Source of the DNA: Microbacteriaceae bacterium VKM Ac-2855
GTDB lineage: Bacteria; Actinomycetota; Actinomycetes; Actinomycetales; Microbacteriaceae
Reading direction: 5' to 3'
NCBI GenBank assembly: GCA_013204985.1
Contig: JABMLG010000005.1
Coordinates: 198,159-262,158, forward strand
Length of the DNA stretch: 64,000 nt
Part shown: positions 27,021-35,431 of the stretch, piece after piece
Layout of the letters: each line of letters opens with the position of its first letter
How positions within the stretch are numbered: the stretch's first letter is position 1
The notes under the pieces: generated by a model
Databases searched by the model: none
What the model saw: the letters and a program-made list of their open reading frames with translations, nothing else
What the model was told of the DNA's origin: nothing
Program-made: the position numbers and the translations under genes

Positions 27021-28156
27021 CCCACGAGCCGCGTCCCGACGCCGACGGCCGGCACTGGGGCGATCTCGAGGAGGGTCCCATCCATCCTGCGATCGATGAC
27101 CGCACCCCCGAGCAGCGCTCGCACGACGAGGCCGACGCGCGGCGCTGGCGCGAGTCCATCGCCGCCCGGACGACCCGCATCGCTTTCCGCACCCGCGTGC
27201 TCGGCTGGGTGATGCGGCACTCGCGCTCGATGCACATCAGCACGATGACCGCGAAGGACATCGCCCACAACCAGACGATGAGCTACCTGCCGCGGTTCGT
27301 GCTGCGCTGGGTCTTCGGCGCTCGGCACCCCGAGACGCAGGCGCGCGACCTCCGTATCGACGGACCCGGCGGGCCGTTACGGCTGCGGCTCTATCGGCCC
27401 CGCCGCTCCGCCGCGACTCTGCCCGTCGCGGTGTACTTCCACGGCGGCGGTTGGACGCTCTTCGGTGGGCTGGACGCCTGCGACTGGCTGCCGAGCCGCG
27501 TCGCCGCACTCGCGGGGATCGCGGTCGTCGCCGTCGACTACCGGCTCGCACCCGAGCATCCGTACCCGGCCGCGGTAGAGGACGCGCTCGCCGCGGTGCA
27601 CTGGGTCGACGCGCATCACGATGAACTCGGCACGGATGCCCGACTCGCGGTCTTCGGCGACAGCGCCGGCGGCAACCTCTCGGCGGTCGTCGCCCTCGCC
27701 CTGCGCGATGCCGCCCGCACCGAGCCCGGCATGCCCCGGCTCGCCGCTCAGGGGCTGATCTACCCGGTCACCTCGACCACCCTCGACGACGCCGCCATGA
27801 TCGAGAACGCGCAGAATCCCGTGCTCTTCCGAGCCGACATGGCCGAGTTCTTGCGCCACTACCTGGGTGGCGACGCCGGTATCGCCGCGCGTTCGTCCGA
27901 TCCGCTCGCCGCACCGTTGGCCGCGGCGACCCTGGCCGGTCTGCCGCCCGCCCTCGTGCAGATCGCCGATCACGACGTTCTGCGCGACCAGGGGATCGCC
28001 TACGCCGAGCGGCTGCGCGACGATCACGTGCCCACCTCTGTCGAGCGCTACCCCTCGGCGGCGCACGGCTGGGTCACCTATCCGCGGCTCGCCCGGGCAT
28101 CGCGGCCGGCTGCGGAGTCGATGGCGCGCTTCCTGCGGCAGCGGCTGCGCCCCTGA
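27017..28156 (+). CDS. HSL-family alpha/beta hydrolase (esterase)
   Basis: 379 aa; ATGA overlap with the previous gene. Hormone-sensitive-lipase signatures: HGGGWTLFGG oxyanion loop, VDYRLAPEHPYPAAVED, GDSAGGNLSA with the nucleophile Ser, Asp in IADHDVLRDQG and His in SAAHGW. The N-terminal ~100 aa lid region is long. It hydrolyses short acyl esters or lactones; in this operon it may release or trim the product. It is the last gene, followed by a GAGGGACCC palindrome. Confidence 0.9.
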   Translation: MTHEPRPDADGRHWGDLEEGPIHPAIDDRTPEQRSHDEADARRWRESIAARTTRIAFRTRVLGWVMRHSRSMHISTMTAKDIAHNQTMSYLPRFVLRWVFGARHPETQARDLRIDGPGGPLRLRLYRPRRSAATLPVAVYFHGGGWTLFGGLDACDWLPSRVAALAGIAVVAVDYRLAPEHPYPAAVEDALAAVHWVDAHHDELGTDARLAVFGDSAGGNLSAVVALALRDAARTEPGMPRLAAQGLIYPVTSTTLDDAAMIENAQNPVLFRADMAEFLRHYLGGDAGIAARSSDPLAAPLAAATLAGLPPALVQIADHDVLRDQGIAYAERLRDDHVPTSVERYPSAAHGWVTYPRLARASRPAAESMARFLRQRLRP

Positions 28157-28187
28157 CCCGCCTCCGCCTCCGCCGCCTACGCCTACC

Positions 28188-28258
28188 TGCGAGGGACCCC
28201 TCCTGTGCGCGTGGGACCCGCCCCGGGCGGGTCCCACGCGCACAGCGCGGGTCCCTCG
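28188..28258. repeat. GAGGGACCC palindrome family, copy 3
   Basis: Near-complete palindrome: gcgagggaccc, ctgtgcgcgtgggacccgccc and their complements, with a centre near 28223 and only a few mismatches in ~34-bp arms. It lies between the HSL esterase and homocysteine methyltransferase genes and probably terminates the five-gene operon. Confidence 0.88.
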
Positions 28259-28291
28259 ACCGGCGTCCGCCGCCGGAGTACCGTGACGATC

Positions 28292-29224
28292 ATGACCACA
28301 GCAGCGAGGTATCGGAACGATCTTCCCCAGCTGAGCGACCCGCGCGTCTTCCTCACCGATGGTGGTCTCGAGACGACCCTGATCTTCCTGCACGGAATCG
28401 AACTGCCGCAGTTCGCGGCGTGCGAACTGCTCCGGAGTGACGAGGGCCGTACACGCTTGCGCGCCTACTACGAATCGTTCCTCCGTCTCGCGCAGCGCGA
28501 CGGTTTCGGCTTCACCCTCGATACGCCCACCTGGCGCGCGAACCCGGACTGGACCGAGCGCCTCGGTTATGACGATGAGACCTTCGATGCGGTGAACCGG
28601 GCTGGAGTCGCGCTCGCCGCGGCATTGCGTGCCGAGTACGACCGTCCGGAGACGCCGGTGGTGATCGGTGCCACCCTCGGGCCGCGCGGCGATGGTTACG
28701 TGCTGAGTGAGAGGCAGACCGTGAGCGAAGCGCGCGAGTACCACCGTCGCCAGCTCGCCCTGCTCGCCGAGACCGAGGTCGATTTCGCCGCCGTCCTCAC
28801 CCTCGGCTACTCGGACGAGGCGACCGGTGTCGTCCTCGCCGCGGGAGATGTGGGCCTGCCGATCGTGATCTCGTTCACCGTCGAGACGGACGGACGATTG
28901 CCCAGCGGCGAGACGCTGGCCGAGGCGATCGAGACCGTCGACGCGGCAACGGATGCGGCGGCCGCCTACTTCATGGTCAACTGCGCGCATCCGACGCACC
29001 TGCCCGATGAACTGCCGCACCGGGTGCGCGGGTACCGCGCCAACGCCTCCAGGCTGAGCCACGCCGAGCTCGATGCGTCCGACACCCTCGACGCCGGCGA
29101 TCCGGCGGACCTCGCCGCGCGGATGGTGGGCCTGCGTCAGCGGATGCCTCAACTGAACGTGCTGGGCGGATGCTGCGGCAGCGACATCCGGCACATAGCG
29201 GCGCTCGCCGACCACCTCGCCTGA
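28292..29224 (+). CDS. Homocysteine S-methyltransferase family protein
   Basis: 310 aa. TDGGLETTLIF start motif, and zinc ligands in NCAHPTH and GGCCGSD near the C-terminus, as in MmuM/betaine-homocysteine methyltransferases. It would transfer a methyl from S-methylmethionine or a related donor to homocysteine. TACCGT (28279-28284) lies seven nt before ATG 28292 (leaderless), favouring it over GTG 28283. Flanked on both sides by copies of the GAGGGACCC palindrome. Confidence 0.9.
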   Translation: MTTAARYRNDLPQLSDPRVFLTDGGLETTLIFLHGIELPQFAACELLRSDEGRTRLRAYYESFLRLAQRDGFGFTLDTPTWRANPDWTERLGYDDETFDAVNRAGVALAAALRAEYDRPETPVVIGATLGPRGDGYVLSERQTVSEAREYHRRQLALLAETEVDFAAVLTLGYSDEATGVVLAAGDVGLPIVISFTVETDGRLPSGETLAEAIETVDAATDAAAAYFMVNCAHPTHLPDELPHRVRGYRANASRLSHAELDASDTLDAGDPADLAARMVGLRQRMPQLNVLGGCCGSDIRHIAALADHLA

Positions 29225-29272
29225 CCCGCCCCGCCTCCCTGTGCGCCCCGCCTCCCTGCGCGCGCCCCGCCT

Positions 29273-29354
29273 CCTTGCGAGGGACCCCTCCTGTGCGCGC
29301 CGGACCCGCCCCGGGCGGGTCCCAAGCGCACAGCGCGGGTCCCTCGCAGGAAGG
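29273..29354. repeat. GAGGGACCC palindrome family, copy 4
   Basis: ccttgcgagggacccctcctgtgcgcg-type arm against its complement ending gggtccctcgcaggaagg, with a ccgggcgg-like centre. It separates convergent genes. Just upstream (29225-29270) short repeats of gccccgcctccctg occur. Confidence 0.87.
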
Positions 29355-29367
29355 CGCAGGAAGGTGG

Positions 29368-29721
29368 TCAGGCGGTCGAGGCCAGCGAGGCGCCTACGAG
29401 GACGATCAGCAGCAGCCACGCGGCGGTGAAGGTCCAGCCCGCCCACAGCGCGACGCCCGCCGCCGCCCAGCCGGCCTCCCCACTCGTGCGGATGCGCGCC
29501 CGCGCCAGGTGCCCCAGCACGACGCCCGCCGGCGGGACCACGAAGGCGAGCACGCAGCCGACGATCGCCATGGTGTTCAGCACCGGCGTCGTCACCAGCC
29601 CCTCGACGACGCGTCTCTTGCCCTCATTGACGCTGATCACGATGCCGATCACCACGATCACCACCGGGATGAACCAGCCGAACAGAATCAGGATGTGCCA
29701 TCCCGCGAGCCCTGCGAACAT
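29368..29721 (-). CDS. DUF4190 small membrane protein
   Basis: 117 aa from ATG 29721 (aggggag upstream); a longer ORF to 29802 is not needed. Three hydrophobic segments: residues ~8-30, 48-72 and ~90-112. The segment NTMAIVGCVLAFVVPPAGVVLGHLARARI is the DUF4190 signature. Function unknown; such proteins are common in actinobacterial membranes. Confidence 0.8.
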   Translation of the reverse strand: MFAGLAGWHILILFGWFIPVVIVVIGIVISVNEGKRRVVEGLVTTPVLNTMAIVGCVLAFVVPPAGVVLGHLARARIRTSGEAGWAAAGVALWAGWTFTAAWLLLIVLVGASLASTA

Positions 29722-29849
29722 TCGTCTCCCCTTCGTCGTGCATCCAGTCAAGCCGCGATCGACGCGCCGATGGTCGTTCTGTGCGCCCGCATCCAGCTTC
29801 ACACGGTGCCCACATCCGCTCCCCGAGGTGACGCCGTAGGGTGTTCGAC

Positions 29850-30566
29850 GTGGAAGCGAGCAAGGATCAGGCCGAGACCGAGCGGTACGCCGAGGGCGTC
29901 GATCAGTCGACCTTCGCCGAGATCCGAGCGCTCCGCGACGACTTCGCCCGATTCATGCTGCAGTACAAGTTCGGGATGGACGAGATCGTCACGAAGGTCT
30001 CGATCCTGCAGGAGGAGTTCGCCGAGCTGCACGACTACAACCCGATCGAGCACGTGTCGAGCCGGCTCAAGTCGGCCGACAGCCTGATCGAGAAGATCGA
30101 GCGCAAGGGATGCGAGCCCACCTTCGACGGTATCGCGGACGCGATCACCGATATCGCGGGTGTGCGGATCACCTGCAGCTTCGTCTCGGACGTGTACCGG
30201 GTGTTCGACGTGCTCACCTCGCAGTCCGACGTGACCGTCGTCGAGGTGAAGGACTACATCAAGGAACCCAAGGCCAACGGCTACAAGAGCCTGCACGCCA
30301 TCGTCGAGGTACCGGTGTTCCTCTCGGGCGGCATCGTCACCGTCCGCGTCGAGGTGCAGTTCCGCACGATCGCGATGGACTTCTGGGCCAGCCTCGAGCA
30401 CAAGATCTACTACAAGTACGACCGCCAGGTGCCGCAGGAGCTGCTCGACGGGCTCTCCAACGCTGCCGCGACCGCTGCGAGCCTCGACGAGGACATGGAG
30501 CGTCTGCATCGGCAGGTGCGCGAGATCCCGTCGCAGACCTCGGTGCCGCGCGTCACGTCGATCTGA
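29850..30566 (+). CDS. RelA/SpoT-domain (p)ppGpp synthetase, small type
   Basis: 238 aa from GTG 29850; TAGGGT lies seven nt upstream (leaderless), so the in-frame GTG at 29841 is less likely. The synthetase domain is recognisable by SSRLKSADSLIEKIERKG, DIAGVRITCSFVSDVYRVFDVL, YIKEPKANGYKSLHAIVEV and VEVQFRTIAMDFWASLEHKIYYK. No HD hydrolase, TGS or ACT domain is present. Small alarmone synthetases of this type make pppGpp/ppGpp/pGpp from GTP or GDP and ATP. Confidence 0.92.
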   Translation: MEASKDQAETERYAEGVDQSTFAEIRALRDDFARFMLQYKFGMDEIVTKVSILQEEFAELHDYNPIEHVSSRLKSADSLIEKIERKGCEPTFDGIADAITDIAGVRITCSFVSDVYRVFDVLTSQSDVTVVEVKDYIKEPKANGYKSLHAIVEVPVFLSGGIVTVRVEVQFRTIAMDFWASLEHKIYYKYDRQVPQELLDGLSNAAATAASLDEDMERLHRQVREIPSQTSVPRVTSI

Positions 30567-30682
30567 GGCCGCTGAGGCCCCCCTTCCGATGGATCCGGAG
30601 TCGGCGACCAGCCCCGTGCGAAGGTCGAGTGTGACCCACGACCAGTGCCGCGGTGGGCCACCCCGCGGATCGGTCACGGAGT

Positions 30683-30955
30683 CCGCAGAATCGCGGCGAC
30701 GTCGAGCGCTTCGCCGCGGTGCCCGATCGCGCGCCCGGTCCTGGGCCCCACCAGGGCCGTTCACGGGCCGCCGAAGCGGCCGAGCTTCAAGTCGATCGAC
30801 GTGTTCAGTGCGTCAGCGTCGGCGTTCAGGGCCTGGACTCGCGTGCGCAGAGCGTCGTCGGAGTCGATGTCGGTCCCGAGCTGCGTTGAGGTGGCGTCGA
30901 GCACGTCGCTGCGGGCCAGCAGGGCGGGGCGCTCGGTGTCGAACGAGGACTGCCC
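30683..30955 (-). pseudogene. Decayed 3' copy of the 50601-51620 locus
   Basis: Read on the minus strand, 30955-30761 encodes SFDTERPALLARSDVLDA, then LRTRVQALNADADALNTSID and a stop. This matches the C-terminus of the HEXXH membrane protein at 50601-51620 residue for residue over most of ~65 aa. Homology continues past the stop (30760-30683) into the PxTGRxIGHRxxAL stretch that follows that gene at 51630. The remnant has no start, and a stop interrupts the downstream part (RTP then TGA). The 411-bp gap between the synthetase and CPBP genes otherwise looks empty. Confidence 0.82.
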
Positions 30956-30977
30956 GGTCGGCCCGGCTCGATCGGGC

Positions 30978-31859
30978 TCAGCCCGCGAGCCCCGACGCCT
31001 GCACCAGCACCAGCAGCCCCACCGCCGAACCGTTCATCGTGGCGTGCGACACCATCGCGGCCCCGAGACGCCCCGTCTTGGTCGCGATCCAGCCGTGTAC
31101 CAGGCCGGCGAGCACCGTGGTCGTGCCGAGCACCACCACGGTCGAGAGGTTGACCATCTGATGCCCGTGCAGCGCCGCGAACACGAGCGTCGATGCCACG
31201 ATGCTCACGACGATCGCGGCGGTGCGGCGCGCGAGTGTCGGGAACGCACCCCCGTGCATCCCGCCGCGCAGCACGCGATGCCGCACGGCGCGCATGATCA
31301 GACCGCGGCACAGCACCTCCTCGACGATCGGCGCGACGACGACGGGGATGAACACGCTCGAGAGCACGAACCACAGCGGGTCGATCGCCAGCTCGAGGTT
31401 GCCCTGCGCATCCTGCAGCAGCGGCGAGAGAGCGGCCAGCACGACGATCAGCGCGATGCGGATCCCGAGGCCCAGACCGATCCCGATGGGCACGTCGATC
31501 CAGCGGATGCTGAGGCCGAAGTCGTCGCGCAGCGAACCCAGACCGCGCCACCGCGACGCCACCACGGGCACGATCAGCGCGACGAGGTAGCTGCCGAACG
31601 CGCCGGCGAAGGCGATCGGCTCGCTGTAGGGAATGAGCCCGAAGAGTACGAGCACGATCAGCAGGCTCAGCGGCGCGGCGATGCCCAGCAGGCTCAGTGC
31701 CGCGAGCGGCAGCCCCCAGCGCACCTCCGGTGGCGGTAGGTACAGCGCCGACGAGTACGGCTCGGGCTCCGCGGCCGCGCCGACGGGCGGCGCCCACGGG
31801 GTGGGCGGATGCTCCACCAGGGTCGCGGGATCGGGCGGCGGGAATCCAGCGGAACTCAT
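30978..31859 (-). CDS. CPBP family intramembrane metalloprotease
   Basis: 293 aa. A Pro-rich N-terminal tail, then about eight membrane helices. The three CPBP (Abi/CAAX) motifs are present: EEVLCRG (EExxxR), FAALHGHQ (FxxxH) and SHATMN (HxxxN). Related enzymes cleave prenylated or membrane-bound peptides. TAGCCT sits six nt before the ATG (leaderless). The decayed fragment lies directly downstream on the same strand. Confidence 0.92.
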   Translation of the reverse strand: MSSAGFPPPDPATLVEHPPTPWAPPVGAAAEPEPYSSALYLPPPEVRWGLPLAALSLLGIAAPLSLLIVLVLFGLIPYSEPIAFAGAFGSYLVALIVPVVASRWRGLGSLRDDFGLSIRWIDVPIGIGLGLGIRIALIVVLAALSPLLQDAQGNLELAIDPLWFVLSSVFIPVVVAPIVEEVLCRGLIMRAVRHRVLRGGMHGGAFPTLARRTAAIVVSIVASTLVFAALHGHQMVNLSTVVVLGTTTVLAGLVHGWIATKTGRLGAAMVSHATMNGSAVGLLVLVQASGLAG

Positions 31860-31944
31860 CAGCCCAGGCTATGCACCAACCCTGATAGCCCGCGGGTTCT
31901 GGGCGTAGCCCACGGCGGTGCCGGGCGCGCCCGTTAACGAGAAG

Positions 31945-31976
31945 AACCCCCGCCATGTAGAAGCTAGGCGAGGGTT
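31945..31976 (-). terminator. Terminator of the tRNA Glu-Asp-Phe cluster
   Basis: Read on the minus strand: aaccctcgcc, a 12-nt loop, ggcgggggtt, then cttctcg. A 10-bp stem with one mismatch begins three bases after the tRNA-Phe 3' end. Confidence 0.8.
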
Positions 31977-31979
31977 CAG

Positions 31980-32052
31980 TGGCTCCGACGGGCGTCGATC
32001 CCGTGACCTCACGATTTTCAGTCGTGCGCTCTACCAACTGAGCTACAGAGCC
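31980..32052 (-). tRNA. tRNA-Phe (GAA)
   Basis: 73 nt without encoded CCA. Acceptor GGCTCTG pairs CGGAGCC (one G-U) with discriminator A; D-arm AGCTCAGTTGGTAGAGC; anticodon loop ctGAAaa; T-arm GGGATCGACGCCC. Last of three tRNAs on the minus strand. Confidence 0.97.
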
Positions 32053-32123
32053 GGACGACATCCGTGCTTTCGCGCGATTGCGTCGACCAATGGAAAGGCC
32101 CTTCCTCTCGGAAGGGCTTCCTG

Positions 32124-32197
32124 CGACCCTGACGGGACTTGAACCCGCGACCTCCGCCGTGACAGGGCGGCACGCTAACCAACTGCGCTACAGGGCC
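32124..32197 (-). tRNA. tRNA-Asp (GTC)
   Basis: 74 nt, no encoded CCA. Acceptor GGCCCTG/CAGGGTC with discriminator G, which is expected for tRNA-Asp; D-arm GCGCAGTTGGTTAGCG; anticodon GTC in ctGTCac; T-arm GCGGGTTCAAGTCCCGT. Confidence 0.97.
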
Positions 32198-32278
32198 TCA
32201 TTGCGAAGACGAACTTACCATCTTCGAGGCTATTCAATTTTCACACTCGCGTGTGGTTCTTGCCGGCGCTTCGTTTGG

Positions 32279-32351
32279 TGACCCCAACGGGATTCGAACC
32301 CGTGCTGCCGCCGTGAAAGGGCGGTGTCCTAGGCCACTAAACGATGGGGCC
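32279..32351 (-). tRNA. tRNA-Glu (TTC)
   Basis: 73 nt, no encoded CCA. Acceptor GGCCCCA/TGGGGTC with discriminator A; TCGTTTAGTGGCCTAGGA D-region, anticodon TTC in ctTTCac, T-arm CGGGTTCGAATCCCG. First gene of the Glu-Asp-Phe transcript. Confidence 0.97.
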
Positions 32352-32576
32352 GAAGCTTCGCGAAGCTTTCGCTCCATGACTGCCGACACGCAAGCATACG
32401 GATAACCGGGCACAGATGCAAAATCGAGAGTTCGGCGCGCCGTTTCACCCCCGTAGAAGCCTTGAGTGCGGTGATGCACAGTAGGCATACCGGAGTGCGT
32501 TTGTTACCGTGGACGCAATCGGCCTGTCTCGCGCACGTTCCCCGCCGCGACCAGGCCAGAAACCCCCTGAGGATCC

Positions 32577-33896
32577 ATGCGTCACCTTCTTGCCCGCCGT
32601 GCCCCCCGTCCGCCGCAGAACCTTCGGGCCGCGGCGCGAATCCGGCGCGCCTCGGGGGCGGGTGCGATCGTGCTCGCGCTGGTCGCGAGCCTCAGCTTCG
32701 CGAGTCCCGCATCCGCCGCCGAGTACCCCACGTGGGACGAGGTGCAGGCGGCCAAGGGCAACACCGCCGCGGCCGCCGAGCAGGTCACTCGCATCCAGGG
32801 TCTCATCGCCGGGCTCCAGACGGAGGTGGCGGAGGCGCAGGCGCTCGCCGAACAGCGCGGCATCGAGTACTTCGCCGCGCAGGACGCCGCCGACATCGCC
32901 ACCGAGCATGCGGCCCAGCTGCAGGCGCAGGCCGACGCCGGTCAGGCCAAGGCGGATGCGGCCTCCGAGCAGGCGGGCCTGCTCGCCGCTCAGCTGTACC
33001 GCACGACGGGCACCGACCTCTCGGTCAACATCTTCCTCGACGGGAACTCCGGCCAGGCCGACCAACTGTTGTCGAAGATCGGCAACATGACGAAGCTCGT
33101 CGAGCGCTCGAGCACGATCTACGAGCAGGCGAGCACAGCCAAGAACAACGCCACCGCACTCGGTGCGCAGGCGGATGTCGCCAAGGGCGAGCGCGAGAAG
33201 CTTCGCGCCGCGGCCGAATCGGCGCTGGCGCAGGCGCAAGAGGCGCAGCAGGCTTCGGAAGCGGCCCTGGCCGAGCAGCAGGCGCAGAGCGTCGTGCTCG
33301 AGCAGCAGCTCGCGGCTCTGCAGGACACCGAGGCGCAGACCGTCGCCGACTATGAGGCCGGAGTCGCCGCTCGCGAGGCGGCCCGCCTCGCGGCGATCGC
33401 CGCCGCCGCGGCCGCCGCCGCTACGGGCAGCGGCAGCAGCGCCGGGGCCGGTCTCGACGCCGGCCAGCTCAGCTCGCAGGGCTGGGCGGTGCCCGCATCC
33501 GGCAACATCACCGGAACCTTCGGCTCGCGCGCCTCCATCTCGACCGGCGGCGGCACCTCGAGTTCGTTCCACCGCGGCACCGACATCGCGGGAGGCTGCG
33601 GGATCCCGATCTACGCCGCGACGGGCGGAGTCGTCACCTACGCCGGCCCGAACGGCACCTACGGCAACTTCGTTCTCATCGATCACGGCTCCGGAATCAG
33701 CACCGGATACGCCCACATCCGCGCCGGCGGCATCTTCGTCAGCGTCGGACAGACCGTCGCCGCGGGCGAGAACATCGCGAGCGTCGGCACCACCGGCGCC
33801 TCGACCGGATGCCACTTGCACTTCGAAGTCCGGGTCAACGGCACCGCCGTCGACGCCCAACCCTTCATGGCCGCTAGAGGAGCCCCGCTTGGTTGA
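32577..33896 (+). CDS. M23 peptidase with coiled-coil domain (peptidoglycan endopeptidase)
   Basis: 439 aa; ATG with gagga upstream. Signal peptide ending SPASAA, a long Ala/Gln/Glu coiled coil (~50-275) opening YPTWDEVQAAKGN, then an LytM/M23 domain: FHRGTDIAGGCGIPIYA, GGVVTYAGPNGTYG, HIRAGG and HLHFEVR supply the zinc ligands. It cleaves peptidoglycan cross-links or activates amidases at division. The gene overlaps the NlpC/P60 gene by 8 nt, and the two share the same N-terminal coiled-coil design, so they probably arose by duplication. Confidence 0.93.
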   Translation: MRHLLARRAPRPPQNLRAAARIRRASGAGAIVLALVASLSFASPASAAEYPTWDEVQAAKGNTAAAAEQVTRIQGLIAGLQTEVAEAQALAEQRGIEYFAAQDAADIATEHAAQLQAQADAGQAKADAASEQAGLLAAQLYRTTGTDLSVNIFLDGNSGQADQLLSKIGNMTKLVERSSTIYEQASTAKNNATALGAQADVAKGEREKLRAAAESALAQAQEAQQASEAALAEQQAQSVVLEQQLAALQDTEAQTVADYEAGVAAREAARLAAIAAAAAAAATGSGSSAGAGLDAGQLSSQGWAVPASGNITGTFGSRASISTGGGTSSSFHRGTDIAGGCGIPIYAATGGVVTYAGPNGTYGNFVLIDHGSGISTGYAHIRAGGIFVSVGQTVAAGENIASVGTTGASTGCHLHFEVRVNGTAVDAQPFMAARGAPLG

Positions 33897-35298
33897 CCAG
33901 CGCACGCCGAATCGTCCCCTTCCCTCCATGCCGCGTGAGCGCACCTGGAAGGGTCGCCTGCCCGTCGCCGTGGGTGCCGCGTTCGCGGTCACAGCCGTCA
34001 CCGCTTCGCTCGGCTTCGCGCCGGCGCAGGCCGACGATCCGCAGTACCCCTCGTGGGACGACGTGCAGAACGCCAAGTCGAACGAGGAGACCAAGCAGGC
34101 CGAGATCGACAACATCACGGGCCTGATCGCGGGTCTGCAGGACGACGCCGATGCCGCGTCGATCGTGTCGATGCAGAAGGCGGAGTCGGCGCGGCAGGCT
34201 CAGGATGCGCTCGCGGCTGCGGCGACGAAGGTCGAGACGCTGCAGGCGAAGGCGACCACGGCCGCTGCGAAGGCCGACACCTCGCGGATGCGCGCAGGCC
34301 TTCTGGCCGCACACTTGGCGAAGTCGGCCGGCGGTGACCTGTCGATGAACCTGATGGTGCAGGGAGAGGATGCGGGCGATCTGCTCTACCAGCTCGGTGC
34401 GATGTCGCAGCTGACGGCCGAGTCGCAGCGCGTCTACGACGACGCCCTCACCGACAAGAACACCGCTCAGTCGCTGCAGGAGCAGGCGGATGTGGCCGTC
34501 ACCGAGCGCCAGAAGCTCTCGGATGCGGCCGACACCGCCGCCGCCGAGGCGCGGACGGCCGCCGCGACGGTGCAGGCCGCGCTCGCGCGTCAGCAGGAGA
34601 AGAACGAAGAGCTCATCTCGCAGTTGGCGACGCTGAAGGACACCTCGGTCGAGATCGAGACCGCCTACCTCGCCGGCGAGCAGAAGCGCAAGGAAGAAGC
34701 CGCTGCGGCCGCTGCGGCAGCTGCGGCCGAGGCCGCCGCGCAGGCTCAGGCCAAGGCTGCCGCGGATGCCGCCGCTGCTGCCGCGCAGCCAGCGGCTCCC
34801 GCAGCACCGGCTGCTCCCGCAGCTCCCGCGGCTCCGGCCGCGCCCGCTCCGCCTGTGGTGTCCGCCCCGGCCCCCGCGGCCCCGGCGCCCGCGGCCCCCG
34901 CCCCGAGCGTCGGCGAGCCGAACAGCAACGCCGTCGAGACCGCGATCGCGTTCGGCATGGAGCAGTTGGGCGAGCCGTACGACTCGCCGGGAAACAGCGA
35001 CAGCACTTGGGACTGCTCGGGTCTCACCAAGTCGTCCTACGCCGCGGCGGGGATCTACATCGGCACCCACTCGGCGACGAACCAGTACAACACCGCCGCA
35101 GCGAACGGCCAGCTCGTGCCGTACTCGCAGCGCCAGCGCGGCGACCTCATCTTCTGGGGCGGCGGTGGCGACTATTACCACGTCGCCATCTACCTCGGAA
35201 ACGGCCAGATCCTCGAGGCCCCCGACTACGGCAAGACCGTACGCATCTGGAACACCTGGGGCTCACCGACGGGTATGGTCGCGCGCGTTTCCGGCTGA
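33889..35298 (+). CDS. NlpC/P60 peptidoglycan endopeptidase (RipA-like)
   Basis: 469 aa from TTG 33889, chosen because agaggag (33876-33882) sits upstream; ATG 33928 has no ribosome binding site. Signal peptide ending PAQADD, coiled coil opening YPSWDDVQNAKSN (paralogous to the previous gene), an Ala/Pro-rich linker (APAAPAAPAA), then NlpC/P60 with catalytic Cys in WDCSGLTKSSY, His in DYYHVAIYLG and a third polar residue in EAPDYG. It cleaves the D-Glu-mDAP or equivalent stem-peptide bond. Co-translated with the M23 gene. Confidence 0.93.
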   Translation: MVDQRTPNRPLPSMPRERTWKGRLPVAVGAAFAVTAVTASLGFAPAQADDPQYPSWDDVQNAKSNEETKQAEIDNITGLIAGLQDDADAASIVSMQKAESARQAQDALAAAATKVETLQAKATTAAAKADTSRMRAGLLAAHLAKSAGGDLSMNLMVQGEDAGDLLYQLGAMSQLTAESQRVYDDALTDKNTAQSLQEQADVAVTERQKLSDAADTAAAEARTAAATVQAALARQQEKNEELISQLATLKDTSVEIETAYLAGEQKRKEEAAAAAAAAAAEAAAQAQAKAAADAAAAAAQPAAPAAPAAPAAPAAPAAPAPPVVSAPAPAAPAPAAPAPSVGEPNSNAVETAIAFGMEQLGEPYDSPGNSDSTWDCSGLTKSSYAAAGIYIGTHSATNQYNTAAANGQLVPYSQRQRGDLIFWGGGGDYYHVAIYLGNGQILEAPDYGKTVRIWNTWGSPTGMVARVSG

Positions 35299-35431
35299 GC
35301 CGTTTGACCTCTCTCCTCGCTCCGCGGCGATCGACGGGGATCCGCTCGATCGCCGGGTGCGTCGCGGAGCGGCGCTTCGCGCGCGAAACGGCGGGCGGAC
35401 GCAGTTCACGGTCCGGCGTCCGGCGCTCGAT

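Noticed and set aside
30826-32061. 411-aa minus-strand ORF covering the CPBP gene and tRNA-Phe
   Set aside because: It runs through the tRNA and is out of frame with the CPBP protease, whose motifs are intact in another frame.
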